From the NCBI RefSeq assembly GCF_003335045.1, contig NZ_QOZG01000010.1:25567-89566 (forward strand): a stretch of 64,000 bases of DNA. The letters run 5' to 3'. How positions within the stretch are numbered: the first letter of the stretch is position 1; each line of letters starts with the position of its first letter. A model generated the notes under the pieces. That model ran no database searches, was not told where the DNA came from, and saw only the letters and a list, made by a program, of their open reading frames with translations. This document shows, piece after piece, positions 9,295 through 17,399 of the stretch. The position numbers were made by a program, and so were the translations under genes. Origin of the DNA: Paramesorhizobium salinisoli. GTDB taxonomy: Bacteria; Pseudomonadota; Alphaproteobacteria; Rhizobiales; Rhizobiaceae.

Positions 9295-9540
9295 CACCTA
9301 TGCGGCGCATATCCATTTCCCGTTCTTTCGGGCCGGCTCCTACGGCGTGCACATCATCCAGACGGCGTACCGCTGGTGCAGATTTTCCCGTTTCGCCGCG
9401 CTGACGCAGCGGTTGAGCGGGCGGAGACGGAAGAAGAGGCAAGCGAGCGAGAAAAGGGCTACCGGAATACGATCGCTGCCGCCGTCTGGTATCGCAAGTT
9501 CGCGCGCGGAGCGCTGAGTACCGACATTCGTGGACGGAAG
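9215..9540 (+). pseudogene. Frameshifted DUF6065-like remnant
   Basis: One frame reads ATILSGPTVYLVVAGIISTD followed by HIHFPFFRAGSYGVHI. Another then reads HPDGVPLVQIFPFRRADAAVE, a glutamate-rich stretch, and YRNTIAAAVWYRKFARGALS. Joined across a single frameshift near 9350 they give a coherent C-terminal half of a beta-rich protein. The phrase VPLVQIFPFRR recalls the DUF6065 family. The 5' half is missing and the 5' edge overlaps the DUF2867 chimera, so this is decayed sequence. Confidence 0.45.
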
Positions 9541-9786
9541 GACGGTTCTTCCCCGATCCTAACTGGGCGCTTGCTAAAATCTAATCTGCGGCTCCCCAAA
9601 ATCTCGCCAGGCTCCCACGAGATTCTAGCCGGCTACGGCCACACTGGCGTCGCAAACTGTAACTTCGAGCCCAATTCCCGGATCGGAACAGGGAGTATCT
9701 GCCATGAGACAGCTCGGAAGCCCGTCTCCATCCTGGCGCTACCGTCCCTGCCCTGCAAAATACTGCGCCAAGCGAGGATGTTCACA

Positions 9787-10869
9787 ATGATCACGACCGA
9801 TATTCTTGACCAGCTCCAGCATCGTGCCGCGAAATGGGCCTTCACGACGCGCCGGGTCAACCATGCCGATGTCACCGGCCTCTCGACGGCCTTTGCGGAT
9901 GCCGTCGCTGGCGACCTGCTGGTGGGCCGCATTGCCGGCATCGGTCAGCACAAGAACATCCAGCTCGCGAGCGGTAGGGGGTCGGAGAACTATATCGATG
10001 ATCTGGTGGTGATGTGCGTCGGCGACCGCTATGCCTCGGACCAGTTCGAGGGCCATGCGATCATCGACGCCGACGGCTGCGACATGATCGCGGGTGGCGG
10101 CATCGTCGGTCGCATGGTGCGCGCCCATGAAACGATGAACAAGCCGACGCGCATCTCCCCGATCGGCCTTTTGACAAACGCTGCGGACGAGGTCATCAAC
10201 ATCGCCGCCTATGGCCTTCCCTGCCGCGCCATGCCCCGGAACATAGACATTCTGGCCGTCTTTGGCACGTCGATGAACGCGGGCAAGACGACCGCGGCGG
10301 CGAGCCTGGCGCACGGCCTGCGGCGCGCCGGCTATGCCGTCGCGGGCATCAAGACCACTGGCACGGGCGCCTTTGGCGATTTCAATGCTTTTGGCGACGC
10401 CGGCGTCCCCGTCACCGATTTTGTCGATGCGGGTATGCCAACCACCTATCGAATGCCGCTGAACCGCATCACGCGCGGCTTTCACACCCTTGTCGCCCAC
10501 GCAGCGGAGGCGGGTGCAAAGATCATGGTGGTCGAGTTCGCGGATGGGGTCTTTCAATCCGAGGTCCGGGCTCTATTGGCCGATCCCGACGTGCACAATC
10601 ACTTTGCCGGCATTTTGTTTGCAGCCGGAGATTCCGCCGGCGCGGTGGGGGGCGTGTCGGTCCTACGGGCCATGGGGTTCGAGCCCTTCGCCCTATCCGG
10701 CCTCATCACCCGCGCGCCGCTGGCGGCAGCCGAGGCCTCAGAGGCCCTCAGCGTGCCGGTGCTCGCGCGTAATCAATTGCGCGATCCGCAGCAGATCATC
10801 CCGCTTCTCAGGCCCATGCTGGGCTTGCCGAGCCGGAGCGGACATACAGTTCCGATCGCGGCAGAATGA
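9787..10869 (+). CDS. DUF1611-like P-loop NTPase
   Basis: A 360-residue soluble protein. The first ~150 residues form a domain with a conserved-looking DADGCDMIAGGGIVGRM stretch. A P-loop GTSMNAGKT at 160-168 follows, then GYAVAGIKTTGTGAFGDFNAF and MVVEFADGVFQ, which place it near the SIMIBI-class dethiobiotin synthetase/MobB/DUF1611 group. Members of that group use ATP or GTP, but no substrate can be deduced here. Its stop overlaps the start of the next gene as ATGA, so it is translationally coupled to an ABC exporter-like protein whose own nucleotide site is degenerate. The ATG at 9787 was preferred because sequence upstream in frame (from 9376) belongs to the decayed neighbour. Confidence 0.65.
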   Translation: MITTDILDQLQHRAAKWAFTTRRVNHADVTGLSTAFADAVAGDLLVGRIAGIGQHKNIQLASGRGSENYIDDLVVMCVGDRYASDQFEGHAIIDADGCDMIAGGGIVGRMVRAHETMNKPTRISPIGLLTNAADEVINIAAYGLPCRAMPRNIDILAVFGTSMNAGKTTAAASLAHGLRRAGYAVAGIKTTGTGAFGDFNAFGDAGVPVTDFVDAGMPTTYRMPLNRITRGFHTLVAHAAEAGAKIMVVEFADGVFQSEVRALLADPDVHNHFAGILFAAGDSAGAVGGVSVLRAMGFEPFALSGLITRAPLAAAEASEALSVPVLARNQLRDPQQIIPLLRPMLGLPSRSGHTVPIAAE

Positions 10870-12413
10870 CCGCTATCCCGCCTATCCTGTCAAGATCGCG
10901 CGGCGCACTGTTCACGACCGTTTGCGGGGCCGGGTTGGCCGAGGCGGCGGCGATGGGCCTTGCCGCCTTCGCCACGCGGGAACTGTTTGCTGCGCTGCAT
11001 GACGGGCGCACGCTGCCCCTGCATGCGCTGATGATGCTGGGCGGCGCGGGAGCCGGCGTCGCGTTGGCGCGGTTCACCAATCGAATTGCGGCCGAGAGCC
11101 TCGGGCAGCGGTTCGCCACAGCGGTTCGCCACACTCTCTATGCCAAGATTGCTGCCCTGCCACAGGCTGACCTTGCGCGGCGTCGGCGCGGGGCCTGGGC
11201 GCTGCGATTTGTCGGCGATCTGACGATCTTGCGCAACTGGGCAGGTAACGGATTACCGCAGGCGGCGACCGCCGCCATCGTCCTGCCCTGCGCCGCACTG
11301 GCACTGTGGCTGTTAAACCCCCGGCTTGCTCTGGCGGGTATGGCTCCGATACTCGCTGCGTTGCTATCAATGGCCGCACTGACGGTGATCTTCGACCCTA
11401 TCCAGCGTGGCCTCCGGTCTGGCCGCGCCGCCATTGCGACACGCATGATCGAACGTCTCGCCTACGCGCCGCAACTCGACCTGATGGGCCGCACCCAGCA
11501 GGAACTGCGTCGGCTGGACGAAAGGGGGCAGCGCCTGCGCAAATCAGCCGTGCGCCGCACAGCTGCCTACGCCGGACTGCGCATGATTCCCGATCTCGGC
11601 GCAGTCGCAGGAGGCGTCCTCGTTCTGTGGATCGCCGCACGAAGCGGCGCCTCGGGTGCCGAAGCGGCGGCGGCGTTGGCCGTCCTTGGCATGATCGCCT
11701 CGCCCTTGCGGGCGCTGGCCTTTACCTGGGACCGTTACAGCGGCTGGCGGGTCGCGCGAGAGAAGCTGCAGGCGGTTTTTGACTTGCCCGATGCCGGTAG
11801 GACCGTTGAGCGCTTCACCCGCGATGCGGCAAGTCTGACCGTGCCGGACGGGCGGCCGGTGCCGGCGGGCGCAGTGCTAGGGCTGACGGGGGCTGACGCG
11901 CGAGCCAAGACCGAATGGCTCACGCGACTGGCGGGGCTGGAGAACCGGCGACCGCCTGTGTCGCCCGGCGTCCGTTTCCGGACCGCCCTCATCGAACCAG
12001 GCGCACCAATCCTTCAAGGCTCGCTGCGGCGGAACCTGACGCTGGGGGTTCGGCCGAGACCTTCCGATGAGGCGATCACAAACGTCGCCCGCCGCCTCGG
12101 TCTGGCCCCCCTGATGCAACGTCTAACGCTTGACGGGCGGGTCGCAGAAGGTGGGCGCGGTCTCGGACGGGACGAGCTCGCGCGTCTGCTGATGGCGCGC
12201 GCGGCGCTGACACGTCCCGCGCTACTGCTGATCGACATGCCGGAGATCTTTGCCGATGCGGGCCTGATGGCGGCCATGCGTAACCTGATCGCCAATCTCC
12301 ACGCCACGACGGTCGTGTCCATCCCCGCGGGCGCCCCGCGGTGCATCGCCGATCTGACAGTGGATGCAGCAGCCCTCCTCGACGATGCGGGCTGTGAAGC
12401 GGATATTTCGTAA
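10866..12413 (+). CDS. ABC exporter-type protein with degenerate nucleotide-binding domain
   Basis: A 515-residue protein laid out like a type IV ABC exporter: about six membrane segments in residues 10-280 with a conventional intracellular-loop region, then a C-terminal nucleotide-binding domain. The catalytic motifs are eroded. The Walker A position reads GLTGADARAKT (about residue 342) and lacks GxGK(S/T). The signature position reads EGGRGLGRDELARLL (about 428). The Walker B position reads LLLIDMPE, without the Asp-Glu pair. It is therefore unlikely to hydrolyse ATP alone. The ATGA overlap with the upstream P-loop protein suggests that the two work together. It is closest to CydDC/multidrug-type exporters in shape; the substrate is unknown. 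Confidence 0.65.
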   Translation: MTAIPPILSRSRGALFTTVCGAGLAEAAAMGLAAFATRELFAALHDGRTLPLHALMMLGGAGAGVALARFTNRIAAESLGQRFATAVRHTLYAKIAALPQADLARRRRGAWALRFVGDLTILRNWAGNGLPQAATAAIVLPCAALALWLLNPRLALAGMAPILAALLSMAALTVIFDPIQRGLRSGRAAIATRMIERLAYAPQLDLMGRTQQELRRLDERGQRLRKSAVRRTAAYAGLRMIPDLGAVAGGVLVLWIAARSGASGAEAAAALAVLGMIASPLRALAFTWDRYSGWRVAREKLQAVFDLPDAGRTVERFTRDAASLTVPDGRPVPAGAVLGLTGADARAKTEWLTRLAGLENRRPPVSPGVRFRTALIEPGAPILQGSLRRNLTLGVRPRPSDEAITNVARRLGLAPLMQRLTLDGRVAEGGRGLGRDELARLLMARAALTRPALLLIDMPEIFADAGLMAAMRNLIANLHATTVVSIPAGAPRCIADLTVDAAALLDDAGCEADIS

Positions 12414-12560
12414 GCGCTTAGCTGATGGCGTCAGGCCTGAAATCCAGGCCATGAGCGCCTCCAGCTGAAATCCGCAAAGAGACCTGGGTGTTCAGTCCCG
12501 AAGAGAGATGGTCGGGTGGCCGGAACCGGGCCGAGGCCCGAAGATCTTCATATCGCGGAG

Positions 12561-13112
12561 TTAAAAGCCATGCCCTTTTTCGATCGTAATGAAAAGTCCC
12601 TTCTTGCGAGGTTCAACGACTATCCTGCTCATGATCTCTTCGCGTAAGTGACCTGGCAAATGAGCTGACTGCCAAGACAGCTCATCGTGAACCAGTTGTT
12701 CGGCAACGTCTGGACGGTCCGCGATAATTGCTTTTAGCGCGTAGCATGCCGCACCATATGCATGCTGCGCGACATGCGCAGTTGCTACTGCCTGTCCCGC
12801 AGCGTGTACTGCCTCACATGCTGCCTTATCAGCCTTTACCGCCTTTGCTGCGGCGTGAGCACAGAGAGAGGCGCCCCGGATTACTGGCATCCTGAAGACC
12901 CGAGTATCTACCCACTGCCGGCCCAGCCTTAGCGCGTTTCCAGGGCGCTCATCTTTAGGCATGCTGCGTTCAAACATGGGAAGAACTCTTTCGGCGCAAT
13001 CAAGTGCCCATACAGATAATGCCACCTGATCGTCTTTGGAGTACTTCTTAATAACGGTTGCCCATCTTCGGTGATCAACGGTTGTTCTTTGGAACGAAGC
13101 AACGCGTCTCAC
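12561..13112 (-). CDS. Imm5-like putative immunity protein
   Basis: A 183-residue, mostly helical protein rich in Ala and His. The stretch KYSKDDQVALSVWALDCAER, the later repeated Ala/Cys/His region (CEAVHAAGQAVATAHVAQHA) and the closing PDVAEQLVHDELSWQ match what I know of the imm-5-like family of putative toxin-immunity proteins. No toxin gene lies next to it. It starts 7 bp after the stop of the HxlR gene on the same strand, so the two are probably co-transcribed. The start could be a few codons inside the listed frame. Confidence 0.6.
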   Translation of the reverse strand: MRRVASFQRTTVDHRRWATVIKKYSKDDQVALSVWALDCAERVLPMFERSMPKDERPGNALRLGRQWVDTRVFRMPVIRGASLCAHAAAKAVKADKAACEAVHAAGQAVATAHVAQHAYGAACYALKAIIADRPDVAEQLVHDELSWQSAHLPGHLREEIMSRIVVEPRKKGLFITIEKGHGF

Positions 13113-13119
13113 CGCGTGA

Positions 13120-13548
13120 TCAACTGCCAGTGCCGAGATGCATCGCCCGCAACGCTACCATCTGCGCTTCCACGGCGTCGGGCCCGGCACGGTCGCGCGC
13201 CTCACCTGTTATGGCCAGTGTTGGATCGACCGGCATATGGCTGCGGCTCCAGCGGCTGATCTGTGCGATCACTGGTAGCAGCTGAATACCTTTTTCGGTT
13301 AGCGAATAGATTGCTTTGAGACGGTGACTGGGGTCGCCTGCTCGAGTGACGATGCCGACTCGCGTCAGCATGGCCAGGCGATCCGCCAAAATGTTGGTAG
13401 AAATGCCCTCGTCCGAGGTCAGGAACTCGCGGAAGTGTCTTTTGCCGGCGAACATCATGTCGCGAATGATCAGTAGTGTCCATTTATCGCCGAACACTTC
13501 AAGGCCGAGATTGATCGGGCAACTGGAGCGAAAAGGTGATGAGGTCAT
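13120..13548 (-). CDS. HxlR family transcriptional regulator
   Basis: A 142-residue winged-helix regulator. CPINLGLEVFGDKWTLLIIR near residues 10-29 is the HxlR signature; FREFLTSDEGISTNILADRL follows as the recognition helix region. Regulators of this family often sense electrophiles or redox stress and control a divergent gene. Here the divergent gene is the alpha/beta hydrolase at 13620, and an inverted repeat lies between them. The Imm5-like gene follows closely downstream. Confidence 0.88.
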   Translation of the reverse strand: MTSSPFRSSCPINLGLEVFGDKWTLLIIRDMMFAGKRHFREFLTSDEGISTNILADRLAMLTRVGIVTRAGDPSHRLKAIYSLTEKGIQLLPVIAQISRWSRSHMPVDPTLAITGEARDRAGPDAVEAQMVALRAMHLGTGS

Positions 13549-13585
13549 GGATTGACTCTATCTCATATGCTTGTATAAAGCAATC

Positions 13586-13602
13586 GATTGCATTTTGCAA
13601 TC
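13586..13602. promoter_or_regulatory. Inverted repeat between hxlR and hydrolase genes
   Basis: GATTGCA-TTT-TGCAATC, a 7 bp inverted repeat in the 71 bp divergent intergenic region, just upstream of the hydrolase ribosome site GGAGGAG. Probably the HxlR operator. Confidence 0.5.
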
Positions 13603-13619
13603 ATTTGGAGGAGAACCCG

Positions 13620-14285
13620 ATGGCGACTTTCGTTATAGTGCATGGTGCCTGGACCGGTGCCTGGGGCTGGGATCGCGTGGCCGAACAACTTCGTGCATCA
13701 GGACATGTCGTGCACGTGCCGACGCTGAGCGGACTGGGGGAACGCTCGCATTTAGCCCTGCTGCCGATCACACTGAGCACCCACATAGAGGACATCGTTA
13801 ACGAGATGGTCTGGCATGACCTCAACGATGTGGTGCTGGTCGCTCATTCCTATGGCGGGTTCGTTGCGACGGGGGTGGTTGAACGCGCCGCCGAGCGCAT
13901 TGCCTCCATTGTGTATCTCGATGCCTTTATTCCCAGCAACGGCCAGTCCTTCGAGGACATCATGGGCAACAAACTGACTGGTCCGGTGGTGCCAGTCCCT
14001 GAAATCGGTGACAACGAATACGCCACAGGAGCCGAACGCGACCGGGTTGCTGCCCTTGCCACGCCGCAGCCCACCGGCACCTTCACTGAGCGCCTCAAAG
14101 TCACCGGCGCTTATCTCAAAATTGCTCGCAAAGCTTACATCCTCGCCACCGGCTGGGACGGCTTCGGCTCCATCGCTGCACCACTCCGTAAAGACCCCGC
14201 ATGGAAAGTATACGAACTGCCATGTGGGCACGACGTCCCGCTGCTAATGCCGAAGGAACTGGCGGAGTTGCTGGAAAAGGTCTGA
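13620..14285 (+). CDS. Alpha/beta hydrolase (salicylate esterase-like)
   Basis: A 221-residue alpha/beta hydrolase starting MATFVIVHGAWTGAWGWDRV, with the oxyanion-hole HGAW motif. The nucleophile elbow AHSYGG places Ser77; CGHDVPLLMPKELAELL supplies a C-terminal His at about 205. The short lid and HGAWTG start resemble the plant methyl-salicylate esterase/hydroxynitrile lyase-like bacterial group. The true substrate is unknown. A strong GGAGGAG site supports the ATG at 13620. It is divergent from hxlR and probably under its control. Confidence 0.8.
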   Translation: MATFVIVHGAWTGAWGWDRVAEQLRASGHVVHVPTLSGLGERSHLALLPITLSTHIEDIVNEMVWHDLNDVVLVAHSYGGFVATGVVERAAERIASIVYLDAFIPSNGQSFEDIMGNKLTGPVVPVPEIGDNEYATGAERDRVAALATPQPTGTFTERLKVTGAYLKIARKAYILATGWDGFGSIAAPLRKDPAWKVYELPCGHDVPLLMPKELAELLEKV

Positions 14286-14419
14286 CTGGCTTGTTGACCT
14301 GCCGGTCTTGGCTGCCGCCTGCGCAACCTAGGCGTAGGCGCTCCCCAACATCCGGCGCTGCTCGCAAACGATGATAGCGTGCTCAGAATCATGGCCAGCG
14401 AAGGTGCGGTCATACCGGA

Positions 14420-14627
14420 ACACCTACCGGCGCGATTGTCTTTAATCTTGCTGAGCAGCATGCAGGCCTGCTGCCGAAGGATCACGATGCCCGCGCGCGT
14501 GCGATCACGTGGATGTTTGCCGCACTTAACACCGTCGAGCCGCCGATCCTCGAATTAACGACGGCAAAACTACTCGAAGGTGACAAACCTTGGAGCCAGG
14601 AGCGCTTGCCGCTGGTTCTTCCCTTTA
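14420..14627 (+). pseudogene. Glutathione S-transferase fragment
   Basis: One forward frame reads TGAIVFNLAEQHAGLLPKD and continues through DARARAITWMFAALNTVEPP, then ILELTTAKLLEGDKPW and QERLPLVL. This is the end of a GST thioredoxin domain (the (S/T)GAI motif binds glutathione) joined to the first C-terminal helices. The N-terminal ~60 and C-terminal ~90 residues are missing and no start codon is present. The fragment ends at the quiC 3' end, which is convergent with it. Confidence 0.7.
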
Positions 14628-16517
14628 GACCTTTGGCATGCCCATGGGCCGCATGAAACGCTTCTGCGCGGCAATGCGAAACTGCGCATTTGGCGCGCCG
14701 TAACCCTTATAGCCGCCACGACGTTCGATGATCTCGAAGAAGAAGCCTTCCCCATAGCTAGGACTATAGAGTTGAAAATACTCACCATCTTCATCGCGAT
14801 CATAAAGGATATGCCCGGTGCGCAGGCGTTCCAGCATGTCATCGTCGAGACCGAAGCGCGCATCCAGATCGTCATAATAGTTTGGCGATATGATCAGGGG
14901 CTTAAAACCGTTCTGGATTAAAGCCGAAGCGGTTGCAAAAATGTCATTGGTTGCGAATGCCATATGCTGGACAGCGGAGCCGAAATTCTCTGCAATGAAA
15001 TGGCCTGCAAACGTACGGCGGTTCTCGGCGCCGTTCAAGGTGATGCGCAGCGTGCCGCTGTCATTCTCGATCGCCTGGCTTCGGACGAGGCCGGCCGGAT
15101 CGACCACATCGACCATCGGTGTCTTGTGGGTCGCGAAGATCGAATTATAGAACAACAACCAGGTCAGCATCTCCTCATGACGCATGGTCTGCCCCATGTG
15201 ATCGATGGCCGTCAATCCGCAATCGGCGGGTCCCTGCATATCCGCCATCGACAAAAACTCGATGTCCCAGACGTTGGCCAATTCGGTCTTTGCATCGATG
15301 AAATGCATGATGCCGCCGCCTACGCCGCGAATTGCGGGGATCTTCAGTTCGCCGGGACCGACTGGCTGTTCGAAAGGCTCGGCGCCCAGCGCCCGGGCGC
15401 GCGTCACGGTTGCCGCGGCATCTTCGACCTTGAGGCCGATGTCGCAGACGCTGGTGCCATGGACAAGATAGGAGGAATGAGCAAACCCCTCCCGCTCGGT
15501 GTTGATGACAAGCTTGATGTCACCCTGCTGCCAGAGCGCCAGGTCCTTGGAAATGTGCCGGCCGGTTCGCTTGAACCCCAAGGTGTGCAGCATTGCGCCG
15601 AGGTCCTCGGCCTCTCTTTCATCAGCTGCGAATTCGACGAATTCGATACCTGATACGGCCACGCGATCCGGCATTTCTGGCACGTGGAAGCTCGACGCCG
15701 GTTCGGCGCGGCGCACCTGGTCGGCCAGATAAAGAAGCGAGCGGTGGCCGTCGATGGAAATTGCCTTCGGCGAACCACCCCTGAACTGGTCGTTGAAGAT
15801 TTCAAGCGAGAGCGGCCCATCATAGCCGGTTGCGGACACGGCACGCATAAAATCGGCAACTGGTAAATCGCCTTCACCCGGCATGTTGCGGAAATGCCTG
15901 CTCCAGTAAAGCAGGTCCATGTCGATCATCGGTGCATCGGCGAGTTGCACGAAGAAAATGCGGTTGCCGGGAATTGCCCGGATGGAATTGACGTCTATCT
16001 TTCGCGCCAGCGTATGAAAGGAATCCAGGATCAGCCCGACATTGGGGTGATCCGCCCGCCGAACGATCTCCCAGGCGTCACGATGGTCGCTGATGTGGCG
16101 CCCCCAAGCGAGCGCCTCATAGCCGACACGCAGACCGCGCTTGGCAGCGCGCTCTCCCAATGCGTGGAAATCTGCGGCCGCGCGGTCTATGCCTCCCAGT
16201 GAAAAGGGCGAGACATTGGAGCAGACCAGCATCAGATCCGTGCCCAGTTCCTCCATCAGGTCGAACTTGCGTTCCGCCCTGTCGAAGGTCCGCGACCGCT
16301 GCGGTTCGGGCATGCCTTCGAAATCTCGAAAGGGCTGGAACAGAGATATTTCGAGCCCATGGTCCTGCACCATCCGGCCGACTTCTGCCGGCGTGCCGTC
16401 GAAGGCGAGAAAATCGTTCTCAAAGATTTCGATGCCATCAAACCCAGCGGACGCTATTGCAGCAAGCTTTTCGGCCAGGTCGCCGCTGATGGAAACAGTC
16501 GCGATCGCAGTTTTCAT
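14625..16517 (-). CDS. quiC: 3-dehydroshikimate dehydratase (two-domain QuiC type)
   Basis: A 630-residue enzyme expected to convert 3-dehydroshikimate to protocatechuate. Residues 1 to about 285 form a sugar-phosphate isomerase/epimerase-like TIM barrel with metal-site segments GYEALAWGRHISDH, VGLILDSFHT and SLEIFNDQF. Residues ~290-620 form a VOC (4-hydroxyphenylpyruvate dioxygenase-like) half, with GVGGGIMHFID and QHMAFATNDI. This two-domain layout is that of bacterial QuiC1/QsuB. Its start overlaps the stop of the shikimate dehydrogenase gene (ATGA). The downstream pca genes would use its product directly. The alternative, a plain HPPD, does not explain the N-terminal barrel. Confidence 0.88.
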   Translation of the reverse strand: MKTAIATVSISGDLAEKLAAIASAGFDGIEIFENDFLAFDGTPAEVGRMVQDHGLEISLFQPFRDFEGMPEPQRSRTFDRAERKFDLMEELGTDLMLVCSNVSPFSLGGIDRAAADFHALGERAAKRGLRVGYEALAWGRHISDHRDAWEIVRRADHPNVGLILDSFHTLARKIDVNSIRAIPGNRIFFVQLADAPMIDMDLLYWSRHFRNMPGEGDLPVADFMRAVSATGYDGPLSLEIFNDQFRGGSPKAISIDGHRSLLYLADQVRRAEPASSFHVPEMPDRVAVSGIEFVEFAADEREAEDLGAMLHTLGFKRTGRHISKDLALWQQGDIKLVINTEREGFAHSSYLVHGTSVCDIGLKVEDAAATVTRARALGAEPFEQPVGPGELKIPAIRGVGGGIMHFIDAKTELANVWDIEFLSMADMQGPADCGLTAIDHMGQTMRHEEMLTWLLFYNSIFATHKTPMVDVVDPAGLVRSQAIENDSGTLRITLNGAENRRTFAGHFIAENFGSAVQHMAFATNDIFATASALIQNGFKPLIISPNYYDDLDARFGLDDDMLERLRTGHILYDRDEDGEYFQLYSPSYGEGFFFEIIERRGGYKGYGAPNAQFRIAAQKRFMRPMGMPKV

Positions 16518-17372
16518 CCAAGCACCCCTGTTTCGGCGGCCGCCGCGATCAGCTCCGCACGCAGGGCGGCGGGGTCAACCGCGGCCCCGGTGAAGAAATG
16601 GAAGGCATCGACGCCTTGATGAAAGAACAGTTCATAACCACTGATGACCGCCAGGCCAGCGGCACGAGCATCGTTCATGAATACGGTATCGACGGGGGTA
16701 TATACGGCATCGAAAGCCCACCGCTGGCGGCCGAGCACCGCCTTTGGAATGGCGGTGCCGGGATAACCGACCATACCAAGCGGTGTGCAGTTGATCAGAC
16801 CGTCAGCATCCGCCGCCGCGTCCTCGATCGCGGGGACGACCTCGACCGCCATTGCCGATCCGGATCGTTCGAGCGCGAGGCGTAGCGACCAGGCCCTCTG
16901 CGAATCGCGGTCGAAGATGGCAAGATGCGTGCAGCCGAGGCCCGCGAGCCCGAAGGCCACAGCCTTGCCGACGCCACCGGCCCCTGCCATCGCCACCTTT
17001 CCGGGAAAGGCCGCACCGAAGGTCTTGCGGAAGGCGCTCATGAATCCGGTGTAATCAGTGTTATGGCCCGAAGGCAGCGTGCGGTCGAAGACCACTGTGT
17101 TACAGGCACCGATTGCGGCAATCGCCGGATCGGCGATGCCGACAAGCGCTGTCACCTGTTCCTTATAGGGATACGTGATGTTGATCCCGCGAAATCCTTC
17201 ACATTTGCAGAGACCGAACACCGCCCCGAAATCCCGTCCAAGATCGGCCGGGATCAGCCTGTCATAGGTGACAGTGAGCCCACAGAGCCGCCCAGCCAGC
17301 ACATGAAGCAGCGGAGACTGAGATCGGGCTATATTGTCACCGATCAATCCCAGGCGGACGGTGGTATCAGGC
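16514..17372 (-). CDS. aroE: Shikimate/quinate dehydrogenase (AroE family)
   Basis: A 285-residue NAD(P)-dependent dehydrogenase. The shikimate-binding residues are in place: SQSP with Ser18/Ser20, NITYPYK with Lys71, CNT at 91-93, and NTDYTGF with Asp107. The Rossmann motif GAGGVGKAV lies at 131-139. The ATG at 17372 (MPDTTVRLGL) was chosen because the sequence before it lacks homology. It lies between tctA (28 bp upstream) and quiC (4 bp overlap), so its job is probably catabolic: oxidising shikimate or quinate. It is unlikely to be the biosynthetic AroE, which usually lies elsewhere. Confidence 0.87.
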
Positions 17373-17399
17373 ATTCGTCGTCTCTTTCGTATTGTGCGG

